NCBI GenBank assembly: GCA_028817755.1
Contig: JAPPPA010000173.1
Location: 18,799 to 24,225, forward strand
Direction: 5' to 3'
Length of the DNA stretch: 5,427 nucleotides
From: Gammaproteobacteria bacterium
GTDB lineage: Bacteria; Pseudomonadota; Gammaproteobacteria; JAPPPA01
Under the pieces are notes generated by a model that worked only from the letters and a program-made list of their open reading frames with translations, had not been told where the DNA came from and did no database searches. Position 1 is the first letter of the stretch. Each line of letters begins with the position of its first letter. Shown one piece after another: positions 1 through 5,427 of this stretch. Position numbers and translations under genes: made by a program.

Positions 1-85
1 GTACCAGAGGCCGGACTCGAACCGGCACGCTTTTTAGGGCGGGGGATTTTGAATCCCCTGTGTCTACCAATTTCACCACTCTGGC
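1..85 (-). tRNA. tRNA-Leu, anticodon CAA (3' end cut by window edge)
   Basis: Read on the minus strand, this folds as a class II (long variable arm) tRNA. The acceptor GCCAGAG pairs with CTCTGGT, with a G-U first pair. The D-arm is GTG/CAC with a GG in the loop. The anticodon stem GGGGA/TCCCC encloses the loop TTCAAAA, giving anticodon CAA (plus-strand positions 49-51), which reads UUG leucine codons. A variable arm closed by CGC/GCG follows, then the T-arm GCCGG-TTCGAGT-CCGGC. Discriminator A73 is at position 2 and the first C of the CCA end is at position 1, so the CCA tail is probably genome-encoded but the last two bases lie outside the window. It closely resembles the E. coli tRNA-Leu(CAA), notably in the T-arm. 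It is transcribed away from queA; its terminator is not visible. Confidence 0.97.
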
Positions 86-128
86 GTAGCTGCGTTTTGT
101 GCTTCGCTGCAGCGTGCGAAGGCCGCGC

Positions 129-156
129 ATTATAGGCAAGCGCGGGCGGTTGTCCA
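129..156 (-). promoter_or_regulatory. Promoter of the tRNA-Leu gene, with GC-rich discriminator
   Basis: On the minus strand there is a -35 box TGGACA (151-156, 5 of 6 consensus), a 16-bp spacer and a perfect -10 box TATAAT (129-134). The bases just after the -10 are GCGCGG. A GC-rich discriminator of this kind is typical of stable-RNA promoters under stringent (ppGpp/DksA) control in Gammaproteobacteria. Initiation about 7 nt after the -10 would fall near position 122, leaving a 5' leader of about 37 nt to be removed by RNase P at position 85. The boxes are seen directly; the stringent-control reading is inference from family knowledge. Confidence 0.8.
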
Positions 157-163
157 ACTGTTT

Positions 164-210
164 TTGGCGCTTAATTTGCCTTGGCCGTGGTAATATCGCG
201 CGCCTTGTAT
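164..210 (+). promoter_or_regulatory. Possible queA-tgt promoter region (weak boxes)
   Basis: The divergent intergenic region (86-245) must contain a start point for queA unless transcription reads in from outside, which the opposing tRNA makes unlikely. The best -10-like element is TAATAT at 191-196 (4 of 6), followed by a GC-rich stretch CGCGCGCC. No good -35 lies 16-18 bp upstream of it. An alternative is TTGGCC (181-186) with TTGTAT (205-210) at an 18-bp spacing, also poor. Either would give a leader of roughly 30-45 nt. The location is therefore approximate. I see no preQ1 riboswitch aptamer between here and the queA start. Confidence 0.3.
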
Positions 211-245
211 TTGTTGCTTAGCCCTTACGCCTTAAGCGTCCCCTT

Positions 246-1265
246 ATGCATCGAAGCGATTTCCATTTTGATTTACCCGACGCTCTGATTGCGCAGCAGC
301 CGTTAGCTGAGCGCACGGCGAGCCGTTTGCTGTGTTGCGACAAAGCAACAGGTGCCGTGGCAGCCAAACACTTTGCTGATATTGAGCAGCTGTTACAGCC
401 AAACGACTTGCTGGTGTTAAACAACACCAAGGTGATTAAGGCGCGTTTGTTCGGCCAGAAAGCCACCGGTGGCAAGTTGGAAGTGCTGGTTGAGCGCGTG
501 TTGTCTGACACCGAAGTATTGGCCCATGTGCGCTGCAGTAAATCGCCTAAAGATGGCGGGGTGTTAACGCTAGAAGGGCAGGTGAATGGGACCATGCTCG
601 GCCGCGAGGGCGAGCTGTTCCATTTGCGTTTTGATTCACATCCCGTGTTTGAAGCACTAGAGCAATACGGCCATATGCCGTTACCGCCGTATATTGAGCG
701 TGAAGACACCGCTGAAGACGCCGACCGCTATCAAACCGTGTTTGGTGAAGTGCCGGGCGCGGTGGCCGCGCCAACCGCAAGTTTGCACTTCGATAACGAG
801 TTACTCGAGCGCGTAAAAGCCAAAGGCATTAATACCGCCACGGTGACATTGCATGTGGGTGCGGGCACGTTTCAGCCGGTGCGAGCCGATGATATTCGTG
901 ATCACCATATGCACGCCGAATGGTTGCAAGTGAAACAAGATGTGGTGGATGCCGTAGCCGAAACCAAAGCTAAAGGCGGCCGCGTGATTGCGGTGGGTAC
1001 AACGGCAGTCAGAAGCTTAGAAAGCGCCGCGCAAGCAACCGGCAGTTTGCAGCCGTTTACTGGCGACACGCGCCTGTTCTGCTATCCCGGTTATGAATTT
1101 AAGGCGGTGGATGCCTTGATTACCAACTTCCACCTGCCAGAAAGCACTTTATTAATGCTGGTCTGCGCCTTGGGCGGTTACGAGCATATGATGAATGCCT
1201 ACCGCCATGCGGTAGCGCAGGAATACCGTTTCTTTAGTTATGGCGATGCCATGTTTATCTCGTAA
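246..1265 (+). CDS. queA: S-adenosylmethionine:tRNA ribosyltransferase-isomerase (QueA)
   Basis: QueA transfers and isomerises the ribosyl moiety of S-adenosylmethionine onto preQ1 in tRNA, making epoxyqueuosine, the penultimate step of queuosine synthesis in the cytosol. The 339-residue protein matches the family along its length. Recognisable blocks are NNTKVIKARL (59-68), GHMPLPPYI (142-150), YQTVFGEVPGAVAAPTA (162-178), VTLHVGAGTFQPV (200-212), GTTAVRSLE (251-259), TNFHLPEST (293-301) and the C-terminal YRFFSYGDAM (327-336). It ends three residues after that block, so it lacks the tail of roughly 15 residues of E. coli QueA (356 aa). The ATG at 246 is forced: an in-frame TAG lies at 219-221 and no other start codon occurs between. 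There is no clear Shine-Dalgarno. Residue 179 is Ser where most homologues I know have Gly (AAPTAGLHF). It is followed after 11 nt by tgt, the preceding enzyme in the pathway, and is surely co-transcribed with it. Confidence 0.98.
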   Translation: MHRSDFHFDLPDALIAQQPLAERTASRLLCCDKATGAVAAKHFADIEQLLQPNDLLVLNNTKVIKARLFGQKATGGKLEVLVERVLSDTEVLAHVRCSKSPKDGGVLTLEGQVNGTMLGREGELFHLRFDSHPVFEALEQYGHMPLPPYIEREDTAEDADRYQTVFGEVPGAVAAPTASLHFDNELLERVKAKGINTATVTLHVGAGTFQPVRADDIRDHHMHAEWLQVKQDVVDAVAETKAKGGRVIAVGTTAVRSLESAAQATGSLQPFTGDTRLFCYPGYEFKAVDALITNFHLPESTLLMLVCALGGYEHMMNAYRHAVAQEYRFFSYGDAMFIS

Positions 1266-1268
1266 GGG
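1264..1268 (+). promoter_or_regulatory. Ribosome binding site of tgt (decides the start)
   Basis: AAGGG overlaps the last two bases of the queA stop codon and lies 8 nt before ATG 1277, 5 nt before GTG 1274 and 17 nt before ATG 1286. The spacing favours ATG 1277. The overlap with the queA stop suggests translational coupling between the two genes. Confidence 0.6.
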
Positions 1269-1276
1269 CATATGTG

Positions 1277-2398
1277 ATGAGCCATATGGAATTTGAACTA
1301 GACAATACCGACGGCCAAGCTCGCCGTGGCCGTTTGAAGTTTCCGCGCGGCGTGGTGGAAACGCCGGCGTTTATGCCCGTAGGCACCTACGGCAGCGTAA
1401 AAACCATGACGCCAGAAGAAGTGGAAGCCATTGGTGCCGACATTATTTTGGGCAATACCTTTCACCTGATGTTGCGCCCGGGCACCGAGGTGATTGAGGA
1501 ACATGGCGACTTGCATGACTTTATGCGTTGGCAAGGCCCAATCCTGACCGACTCAGGTGGCTTCCAAGTATTTAGCTTGGCCGAGCTGCGTAATATCAGT
1601 GAAGACGGCGTGCGCTTTAAATCGCCAGTGGATGGCTCGCAAATCTTTCTTGATCCAGAACGCTCTATCGACGTTCAGCATAAACTCGGCTCAGACATCA
1701 TCATGATTTTTGACGAGTGCACGCCTTACCCTGCCACTGAGAAGGAAGCCGCAGATTCCATGCGTTTGTCTTTAAAGTGGGCCAAACGCAGTAAAGACGC
1801 CCATGGCGAGCACCCTTCAGCGCTGTTTGGCATTGTGCAGGGCGGTATGTACGAAGGCTTGCGTAGTGAGTCTGCCGAAGGTTTGATGGATATTGGCTTT
1901 GACGGTTATGCGATTGGCGGTTTGTCTGTTGGCGAGCCGAAAGACGACCGGGATCGTGTACTGAGCCACACCACGCCTAAACTGCCTGAAGACAAGCCGC
2001 GCTATTTAATGGGCGTGGGCAAGCCAGAAGATATTGTGGAAGCGGTGCGCCGTGGCGTGGATATGTTTGATTGCGTGATGCCGACCCGTAACGCGCGTAA
2101 TGGCGACCTGTTTACCGCAACGGGCAAGGTGCGACTGAAAAATGCCAAGCATTTGAAGAACACCGGGCCGATTGAAGAAGATTGCGATTGCTACACCTGC
2201 CAAAACTACAGTGTGTCTTACCTAAAACATTTAGACCGTTGTGGTGAAGTGCAAGGTTTGCGTTTAAACACCATTCACAATCTGCGTTATTACCAACGCC
2301 TGATGCAGGGCTTGCGTGACGCGATTGCGGCGAACGAATTAGATAGCTTTGTGTCTGATTTTTACGCCAAACGTGAGCTGCCTGTACCGCCGTTGTAA
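1277..2398 (+). CDS. tgt: tRNA-guanine(34) transglycosylase (Tgt)
   Basis: Tgt swaps the wobble guanine of tRNA-Asp, -Asn, -His and -Tyr for preQ1 through a covalent tRNA intermediate. The protein is a TIM-barrel enzyme of 373 residues from this start, very close to E. coli Tgt. Visible residues are the acid/base Asp92 in TDSGGFQ (91-97), the substrate loop GGLSVGE (214-220), the nucleophile Asp265 in MFDCVMPTRNARNG (263-276), and the zinc ligands Cys303, Cys305, Cys308 and His334. Nothing essential is missing. Three starts are possible: GTG 1274, ATG 1277 and ATG 1286. I chose ATG 1277 because AAGGG at 1264-1268 sits 8 nt upstream. ATG 1286 would match the E. coli N-terminus (M-x-FELD) but lies 17 nt from that site. 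The queA stop is 11 nt upstream, so the two genes form one transcription unit supplying consecutive steps to queuosine. No clear terminator follows. Confidence 0.98.
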   Translation: MSHMEFELDNTDGQARRGRLKFPRGVVETPAFMPVGTYGSVKTMTPEEVEAIGADIILGNTFHLMLRPGTEVIEEHGDLHDFMRWQGPILTDSGGFQVFSLAELRNISEDGVRFKSPVDGSQIFLDPERSIDVQHKLGSDIIMIFDECTPYPATEKEAADSMRLSLKWAKRSKDAHGEHPSALFGIVQGGMYEGLRSESAEGLMDIGFDGYAIGGLSVGEPKDDRDRVLSHTTPKLPEDKPRYLMGVGKPEDIVEAVRRGVDMFDCVMPTRNARNGDLFTATGKVRLKNAKHLKNTGPIEEDCDCYTCQNYSVSYLKHLDRCGEVQGLRLNTIHNLRYYQRLMQGLRDAIAANELDSFVSDFYAKRELPVPPL

Positions 2399-2431
2399 CA
2401 CGGCTGATTTTGCTGGCAGGTCGTACCCAAG

Positions 2432-2455
2432 TTGTCATGTTTGCTATGGCATAAT
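2432..2455 (+). promoter_or_regulatory. Candidate extended -10 promoter for yajC-secD-secF
   Basis: CATAAT at 2450-2455 matches the -10 consensus at 5 of 6 positions. It is preceded by TGG (2447-2449), which gives the TGn extended -10 motif that can work without a good -35. The discriminator GCGGCGGC follows. A TTGTCA (5 of 6) lies at 2432-2437 but only 12 bp upstream, too close to be a normal -35; at the usual distance (2427-2432) the sequence is poor. Initiation would fall near 2462, leaving a leader of about 89 nt before yajC. Read-through from tgt is also possible, since no terminator separates the genes. Confidence 0.5.
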
Positions 2456-2472
2456 GCGGCGGCTTGTTTTTT

Positions 2473-2498
2473 GCTTAAACGCCCTTATCTGTTTAGGC
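2473..2498 (+). other. Inverted repeat in the yajC leader
   Basis: GCTTAAAC (2473-2480) and GTTTAGGC (2491-2498) can form an 8-bp stem with one G-U pair around a 10-nt loop. It is not followed by a run of T on either strand, so it does not look like an intrinsic terminator. A smaller CTGG-TTTT-CCAG hairpin follows at 2504-2515. Both would lie in the 5' leader if the promoter at 2450 is used. Function is unknown and the stem is modest enough to be chance. Confidence 0.35.
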
Positions 2499-2500
2499 AC

Positions 2501-2545
2501 ATGCTGGTTTTCCAGTCCCTGAATTTAATTGAGTCTGATACTTAA
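2501..2545 (+). other. 14-codon upstream ORF ending 5 nt before yajC
   Basis: An ATG at 2501 opens a short frame encoding MLVFQSLNLIESDT and stops with TAA at 2543-2545, leaving 5 nt before the yajC ATG in a different frame. Its own ribosome binding site is poor (AGG at 2495-2497, only 3 nt away). yajC itself has no evident Shine-Dalgarno, so coupling through this ORF is conceivable. It has no signal sequence and none of the RAPP/RAPG-like motifs of known Sec-monitoring arrest peptides. It may be meaningless; it is recorded because of its position. Confidence 0.2.
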
Positions 2546-2550
2546 ACACT

Positions 2551-2919
2551 ATGAACGCTTTACGTCTTTCTCTTCTGGCTGCGGTTGCGGCTGTTGTTTC
2601 TACCCCTGCTTTGGCGGCTTCTCCACAAGAGCCAAGCGCACTCATGACCTTTGGTCCATTGGTTGTGCTTTTTGTAGTGTTTTACTTCTTGTTGATTCGC
2701 CCTCAGCAAAAGCGTCAGAAAGAACACAAAAACATGTTGGACGCACTGAACCGTGGCGACGAGGTAGTTACCCAAGGCGGTTTGGCTGGCAAAGTCACGG
2801 ATCTAGACGACAGCTTTGTAAGCGTAGAAATTGCTGAAAACACCGTTGTTAAAGTGCAGCGCCACGCAGTTGGCAACGTGCTACCTAAAGGCACCCTAGG
2901 CGCTAAGCCTGGTAAGTAA
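2551..2919 (+). CDS. yajC: Sec translocon accessory subunit YajC
   Basis: YajC is a small inner-membrane protein that binds SecD and SecF in the Sec holotranslocon; it is dispensable in E. coli. The 122-residue product has a transmembrane helix at about 33-49 ending in the family signature IRPQQKRQKEHK (49-60). The cytosolic domain follows, with GDEVVTQGGLAGKV (69-82) and the closing LPKGT (111-115). It is about 12 residues longer than E. coli YajC (110 aa), all at the N-terminus. There, residues 1-23 look like a cleavable signal peptide: Arg5, a hydrophobic Leu/Ala/Val stretch and ALAA at 20-23. The ATG at 2551 is the first possible start because TGA occurs in frame at 2536-2538. Starting at Met32 would remove this segment but leave the membrane helix at the very N-terminus, and no better ribosome site is seen there. 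There is no clear Shine-Dalgarno. It heads the yajC-secD-secF group, with a hairpin between it and secD. Confidence 0.96.
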   Translation: MNALRLSLLAAVAAVVSTPALAASPQEPSALMTFGPLVVLFVVFYFLLIRPQQKRQKEHKNMLDALNRGDEVVTQGGLAGKVTDLDDSFVSVEIAENTVVKVQRHAVGNVLPKGTLGAKPGK

Positions 2920-2931
2920 GCAGATATACGC

Positions 2932-2955
2932 AAACGGCCCTGAATAGGGCCGTTT
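2932..2955 (+). terminator. Perfect hairpin between yajC and secD (terminator, attenuator or processing site)
   Basis: AAACGGCCCT (2932-2941) and AGGGCCGTTT (2946-2955) pair perfectly over 10 bp around a GAAT loop, starting 12 nt after the yajC stop. The stem has a GC-rich core and ends in TTT, but the bases that follow (CACTTTAGTC) are only moderately T-rich. A partial intrinsic terminator or an mRNA processing/stability element is therefore as likely as full termination. On the minus strand the trailing sequence is no better. I see no convincing promoter between it and secD, so some read-through is expected. Confidence 0.6.
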
Positions 2956-2995
2956 CACTTTAGTCACTCTTTCAGCTCGTATTCGGTCCTGAATC

Positions 2996-4873
2996 ATGCT
3001 TAATCAAAACCCACTGTATCGGTGGTTTCTATTTCTAGCGGTTGTTATTGGCGGCACTATTTATGCGCTGCCAAACGTATTTGGTGAACAGCCTGCTATT
3101 CAAGTTTCGCGCGCAGGTGGTGCTAATGACCGCCTTGTAGAGCAAGTACGTACCATTGTTGCCGATGCTGGCTATGAAGCTACGTCAGTAGCGCTGGAAG
3201 AAGGCTTACTGCTAGCACGCTTTGACGATACCGAAGTGCAGCTTGCTGCGGCTGATGCGCTGCGTGAAGGGCTTAGCCGAGATCACGTAGTTGCGCTAAA
3301 CATGGCGCCACGCACACCCGATTGGCTACGTGCCTTTGGTGCTGAGCCGATGTCTTTAGGTTTGGATTTGCGTGGTGGTGTTCACTTCTTAATGGAAGTG
3401 GATATGGACTTCGCACAAGAGCAAGCCTTGGACCGTATGGCTCTGGACCTACGCAAAGCTTTTCGTGAAGAGCGTATTCGCTATAAGCGTGTGGAGCCGG
3501 CTAAAAATAGTGGTGGTCACTACATCGAAATTATTTTGCGTAATGATTCAGACAATGAGCGCGCTGCCAAAATCGTAAAAGATGAAGTGCCTGAGCTGGC
3601 TGTGCCGACAACCGAGCAGCTTGAAGAACTGAAACTAAGCTCCTCCGACGGCATTTATACCTTGTCGCTAGAAGAGCAAGAGCGCCTTCGTAAGATGGCG
3701 TTAGAGCAGAACATTACTACCTTGCGTAACCGTGTGAACGAGCTTGGTGTGTCTGAGCCGTTGGTTCAGCAGCAGGGTAAAAACCGCATCGTGGTTGAGC
3801 TACCGGGCGTACAAGATACCGCGCAGGTTAAAGAGTTAATCAGTGCTACCGCGACTCTAGAATTTCGCATGGTAGACGACAACCACAATGCGATGACGGC
3901 ACAACGCCGTGGTCGTGCGCCAGCGGGCACTAAGCTCTACGAAATGCGTATGGGCGGCCCAATTTTGCTTAAGCGTGATGTGATTGTGACCGGCGACCAG
4001 CTGGTAGATGCCACCGCGACGATTGAGCAAGACTCTGGCCGACCAGCCGTAGGCGTCACGCTGGATAGCAGTGGTGCTCGCCGTATGGGTAAAACTACCC
4101 GCGATAACGTTGGTAAGCGTATGGCGGTGGTCTTTATTGAATACAAATCTGAAATTCGTGAGCGCAACGGCGAAGAAGTACGTATTCAAACCAAGGAAGA
4201 AGAAGTGATTAACGCCGCGAGTATTCGTGAGCCGTTTTCTAAAAACTTCATCATTACCGGTTTGGAACACACCGAAGCCAGCAACCTAGCGCGTTTACTA
4301 CGTGCCGGTGCGCTAGCGGCGCCGATTTATATTGTTGAAGAACGTACCGTAGGCCCAAGCCTTGGTGCTGAAAACGTTGAGCAAGGCTTCTCGGCGGTTG
4401 CTATCGGCTTCTTGATGGTGGTGATCTTTATGGTGATTTACTACCGCGCCTTTGGCCTAGTGGCAGATATGGCGTTGTTCTTAAACCTTGTGCTGATTAT
4501 TGGTGTTATGTCGCTCATGCAAGCGACACTAACCTTGCCGGGTATCGCCGGTATCGTATTAACCGTTGGTATGGCGGTAGATGCCAACGTGCTTATCTTT
4601 GAGCGCATACGTGAAGAAATAAGAGCGGGAACGCCCGTGCAAACGGCGATTCATGCGGGTTACGAGAAAGCGTTCTCAACCATTGCTGATGCTAACGTCA
4701 CTACTTTGATTGCTGCCGTGGTGCTATTTGCCATGGGTAGCGGTCCGATTAAAGGTTTCGCGGTGACGCTGGCGATTGGTATTGCCACGTCGATGTTTAC
4801 GGCCATTATTGGTACTCGCCTTGTGGTGAATGCCGTTTATGGCGGTCCTAACAACAAACGCTTGCCAATTTAA
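2996..4873 (+). CDS. secD: Protein translocase subunit SecD
   Basis: SecD pairs with SecF in the inner membrane and uses the proton gradient to help pull preproteins out of SecYEG on the periplasmic side. It is an RND-type protein of 625 residues (E. coli SecD has 615). Visible are TM1 at about 9-28, the conserved LGLDLRGGVH (121-130), and the large periplasmic P1 domain up to about 455 with LRNRVNELGVSEP (243-255) and VVELPGVQDT (266-275). PSLGAENVEQG (454-464) then leads into TM2-TM6 (about 465-612). TM4 carries Asp529 in GMAVDANVLIFERIREE (525-541), the conserved acidic residue linked to proton transport in this family. The ATG at 2996 is fixed by an in-frame TGA at 2990-2992. There is no recognisable Shine-Dalgarno, unlike secF. 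It lies 76 nt after yajC, behind a hairpin, and its stop is 11 nt before secF. Confidence 0.98.
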   Translation: MLNQNPLYRWFLFLAVVIGGTIYALPNVFGEQPAIQVSRAGGANDRLVEQVRTIVADAGYEATSVALEEGLLLARFDDTEVQLAAADALREGLSRDHVVALNMAPRTPDWLRAFGAEPMSLGLDLRGGVHFLMEVDMDFAQEQALDRMALDLRKAFREERIRYKRVEPAKNSGGHYIEIILRNDSDNERAAKIVKDEVPELAVPTTEQLEELKLSSSDGIYTLSLEEQERLRKMALEQNITTLRNRVNELGVSEPLVQQQGKNRIVVELPGVQDTAQVKELISATATLEFRMVDDNHNAMTAQRRGRAPAGTKLYEMRMGGPILLKRDVIVTGDQLVDATATIEQDSGRPAVGVTLDSSGARRMGKTTRDNVGKRMAVVFIEYKSEIRERNGEEVRIQTKEEEVINAASIREPFSKNFIITGLEHTEASNLARLLRAGALAAPIYIVEERTVGPSLGAENVEQGFSAVAIGFLMVVIFMVIYYRAFGLVADMALFLNLVLIIGVMSLMQATLTLPGIAGIVLTVGMAVDANVLIFERIREEIRAGTPVQTAIHAGYEKAFSTIADANVTTLIAAVVLFAMGSGPIKGFAVTLAIGIATSMFTAIIGTRLVVNAVYGGPNNKRLPI

Positions 4874-4877
4874 GGAG
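4873..4877 (+). promoter_or_regulatory. Strong ribosome binding site of secF overlapping the secD stop
   Basis: AGGAG lies 7 nt before the secF ATG, and its first A is the last base of the secD TAA. This is the best Shine-Dalgarno in the window. Its placement suggests that translation of secF is coupled to termination on secD, which would help keep the two partner subunits balanced. Confidence 0.8.
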
Positions 4878-4884
4878 CTGAATC

Positions 4885-5427
4885 ATGCAATTTTTAAATA
4901 AAGATACGCATATCGACTTCATGGGTAAGCGCAAGCTTGCGGTTGTGGTTTCGTTTGTTTTGATCTTCATCAGCATCGGCTCGTTAGCGACCCGTGGCTT
5001 GAACTTCGGTATCGACTTTACCGGCGGCACCTTGGTTGAAGTCGGCTATAGCGAAAACGTTGAACTCACGCCGGTGCGTGAAGGTTTAGCAGCAGCAGGT
5101 TTTGGTGATGCGATTGTGCAGCACTTTGGTACCGCTAAAGACGTGCTTGTTCGCCTTCCACCACAAGCGGAAGCCACTACAGCAGAAATTAGTACCCGTG
5201 CCTTAGAAGCGCTAGAGCCGCTAGCGGCGGATATGACCATGCGTCGTGTTGAATTTGTCGGCCCGCAGGTGGGTGAAGAGCTCACGGAGCAGGGTGGCTT
5301 GGCCGTGTTGTTCGCCTTGGGCGCGATTCTGATTTACGTTGCTTTACGTTTTGAATGGCGTTTTGCGATGGGTTCTGTAGCGGCGTTAACGCATGACGTA
5401 TTGATTACGCTGGGTGTGTTCTCGTTG
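4885..5427 (+). CDS. secF: Protein translocase subunit SecF (N-terminal part, cut by window edge)
   Basis: SecF is the obligate partner of SecD in the proton-driven export accessory complex. The frame is open from ATG 4885 to the last base, giving 181 residues of a protein that is usually about 300-325 long. Visible are TM1 at about 17-37, followed by RGLNFGIDFTGGTLVEV (37-53), the SecF counterpart of the SecD LDLRGG motif. The small periplasmic domain follows, with FVGPQVGEEL (124-133), then TM2 at about 136-153 and YVALRFEWRFA (151-161). The start of TM3 includes THDVLITLGVFSL (169-181). The start is supported by AGGAG 7 nt upstream and by an in-frame TGA at 4879-4881. A later ATG at 4921 (the FMG motif) is less likely. 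The short N-terminus before FMG resembles Pseudomonas rather than E. coli SecF. The missing part holds the remaining membrane helices. Confidence 0.97.
   Translation, partial: MQFLNKDTHIDFMGKRKLAVVVSFVLIFISIGSLATRGLNFGIDFTGGTLVEVGYSENVELTPVREGLAAAGFGDAIVQHFGTAKDVLVRLPPQAEATTAEISTRALEALEPLAADMTMRRVEFVGPQVGEELTEQGGLAVLFALGAILIYVALRFEWRFAMGSVAALTHDVLITLGVFSL

Noticed and set aside
1..85. Integration site for a genomic island at the tRNA-Leu 3' end
   Set aside because: tRNA-Leu genes are common attachment sites, but the 3' end points out of the window and no integrase or direct repeat is present inside it.
86..245. preQ1 riboswitch upstream of queA
   Set aside because: No compact preQ1 aptamer (hairpin plus A-rich tail pseudoknot) can be seen. 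Only a 5-bp GCTTA/TAAGC pairing (216-220 with 233-237) is present, which is too weak to support a call.
218..709. Minus-strand open frame of 163 codons opposite queA
   Set aside because: It lies wholly antisense to a clear queA, has no family resemblance and is rich in Ser, Arg and Cys as expected from a shadow frame.
2399..2430. Intrinsic terminator after tgt
   Set aside because: No stable stem followed by a T-run was found on the plus strand after the tgt stop.
2399..2550. VemP- or SecM-like arrest peptide gene upstream of yajC-secD
   Set aside because: The gap is too short for a secreted arrest peptide. The only ATG-started ORF before yajC has 14 codons and lacks a signal sequence and any RAPP/RAPG-like motif.
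2529..2837. Plus-strand open frame of 102 codons overlapping yajC
   Set aside because: It starts at a TTG and runs through yajC in another frame with Cys/Gly-rich, low-information sequence, while yajC is unmistakable.
3857..4270. Minus-strand open frame of 137 codons opposite secD
   Set aside because: Antisense shadow of the SecD periplasmic domain, with no recognisable domain or ribosome site.

Overview
The window holds a conserved bacterial housekeeping block. A divergent tRNA-Leu(CAA) gene (minus strand, left edge) is followed on the plus strand by queA, tgt, yajC, secD and the first 181 codons of secF, which the right edge cuts. This order (queA-tgt-yajC-secD-secF) is the classical arrangement of Gammaproteobacteria such as Escherichia and Pseudomonas. 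The proteins also read as gammaproteobacterial. The SecF start region (a short N-terminus leading into an FMG motif) and the tRNA-Leu next to queA look more like Pseudomonas and marine oceanospirillales-type bacteria than like enterics. I cannot name the genus from sequence alone.

Layout: 1-85 is tRNA-Leu(CAA) on the minus strand. Its 3' end runs out of the window, and it has a near-consensus sigma70-type promoter at 129-156. Positions 86-245 are the divergent intergenic region, with a weaker candidate promoter for queA. queA (246-1265) and tgt (1277-2398) are 11 nt apart and form the tRNA-modification half. Positions 2399-2550 are a gap with an extended -10 promoter candidate, small hairpins and a 14-codon upstream ORF before yajC. 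yajC (2551-2919) is separated from secD (2996-4873) by a perfect 10-bp hairpin at 2932-2955. secF starts at 4885, 11 nt after secD, with a strong Shine-Dalgarno that overlaps the secD stop codon.

Functionally there are two modules. Tgt exchanges the wobble guanine of GUN-anticodon tRNAs for preQ1, and QueA converts it to epoxyqueuosine, so these are consecutive queuosine steps. YajC, SecD and SecF form the accessory complex of the Sec translocon in the inner membrane, where SecD and SecF use the proton gradient to help pull preproteins across.

All genes look intact, with catalytic residues in place where I can check them. There is no mobile element, CRISPR array, defence gene or unknown gene. 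I found no previously undescribed system. The points worth a second look are small: the yajC leader, the yajC-secD hairpin, the unusual YajC N-terminus, start-site details, and one substitution in a conserved QueA motif.
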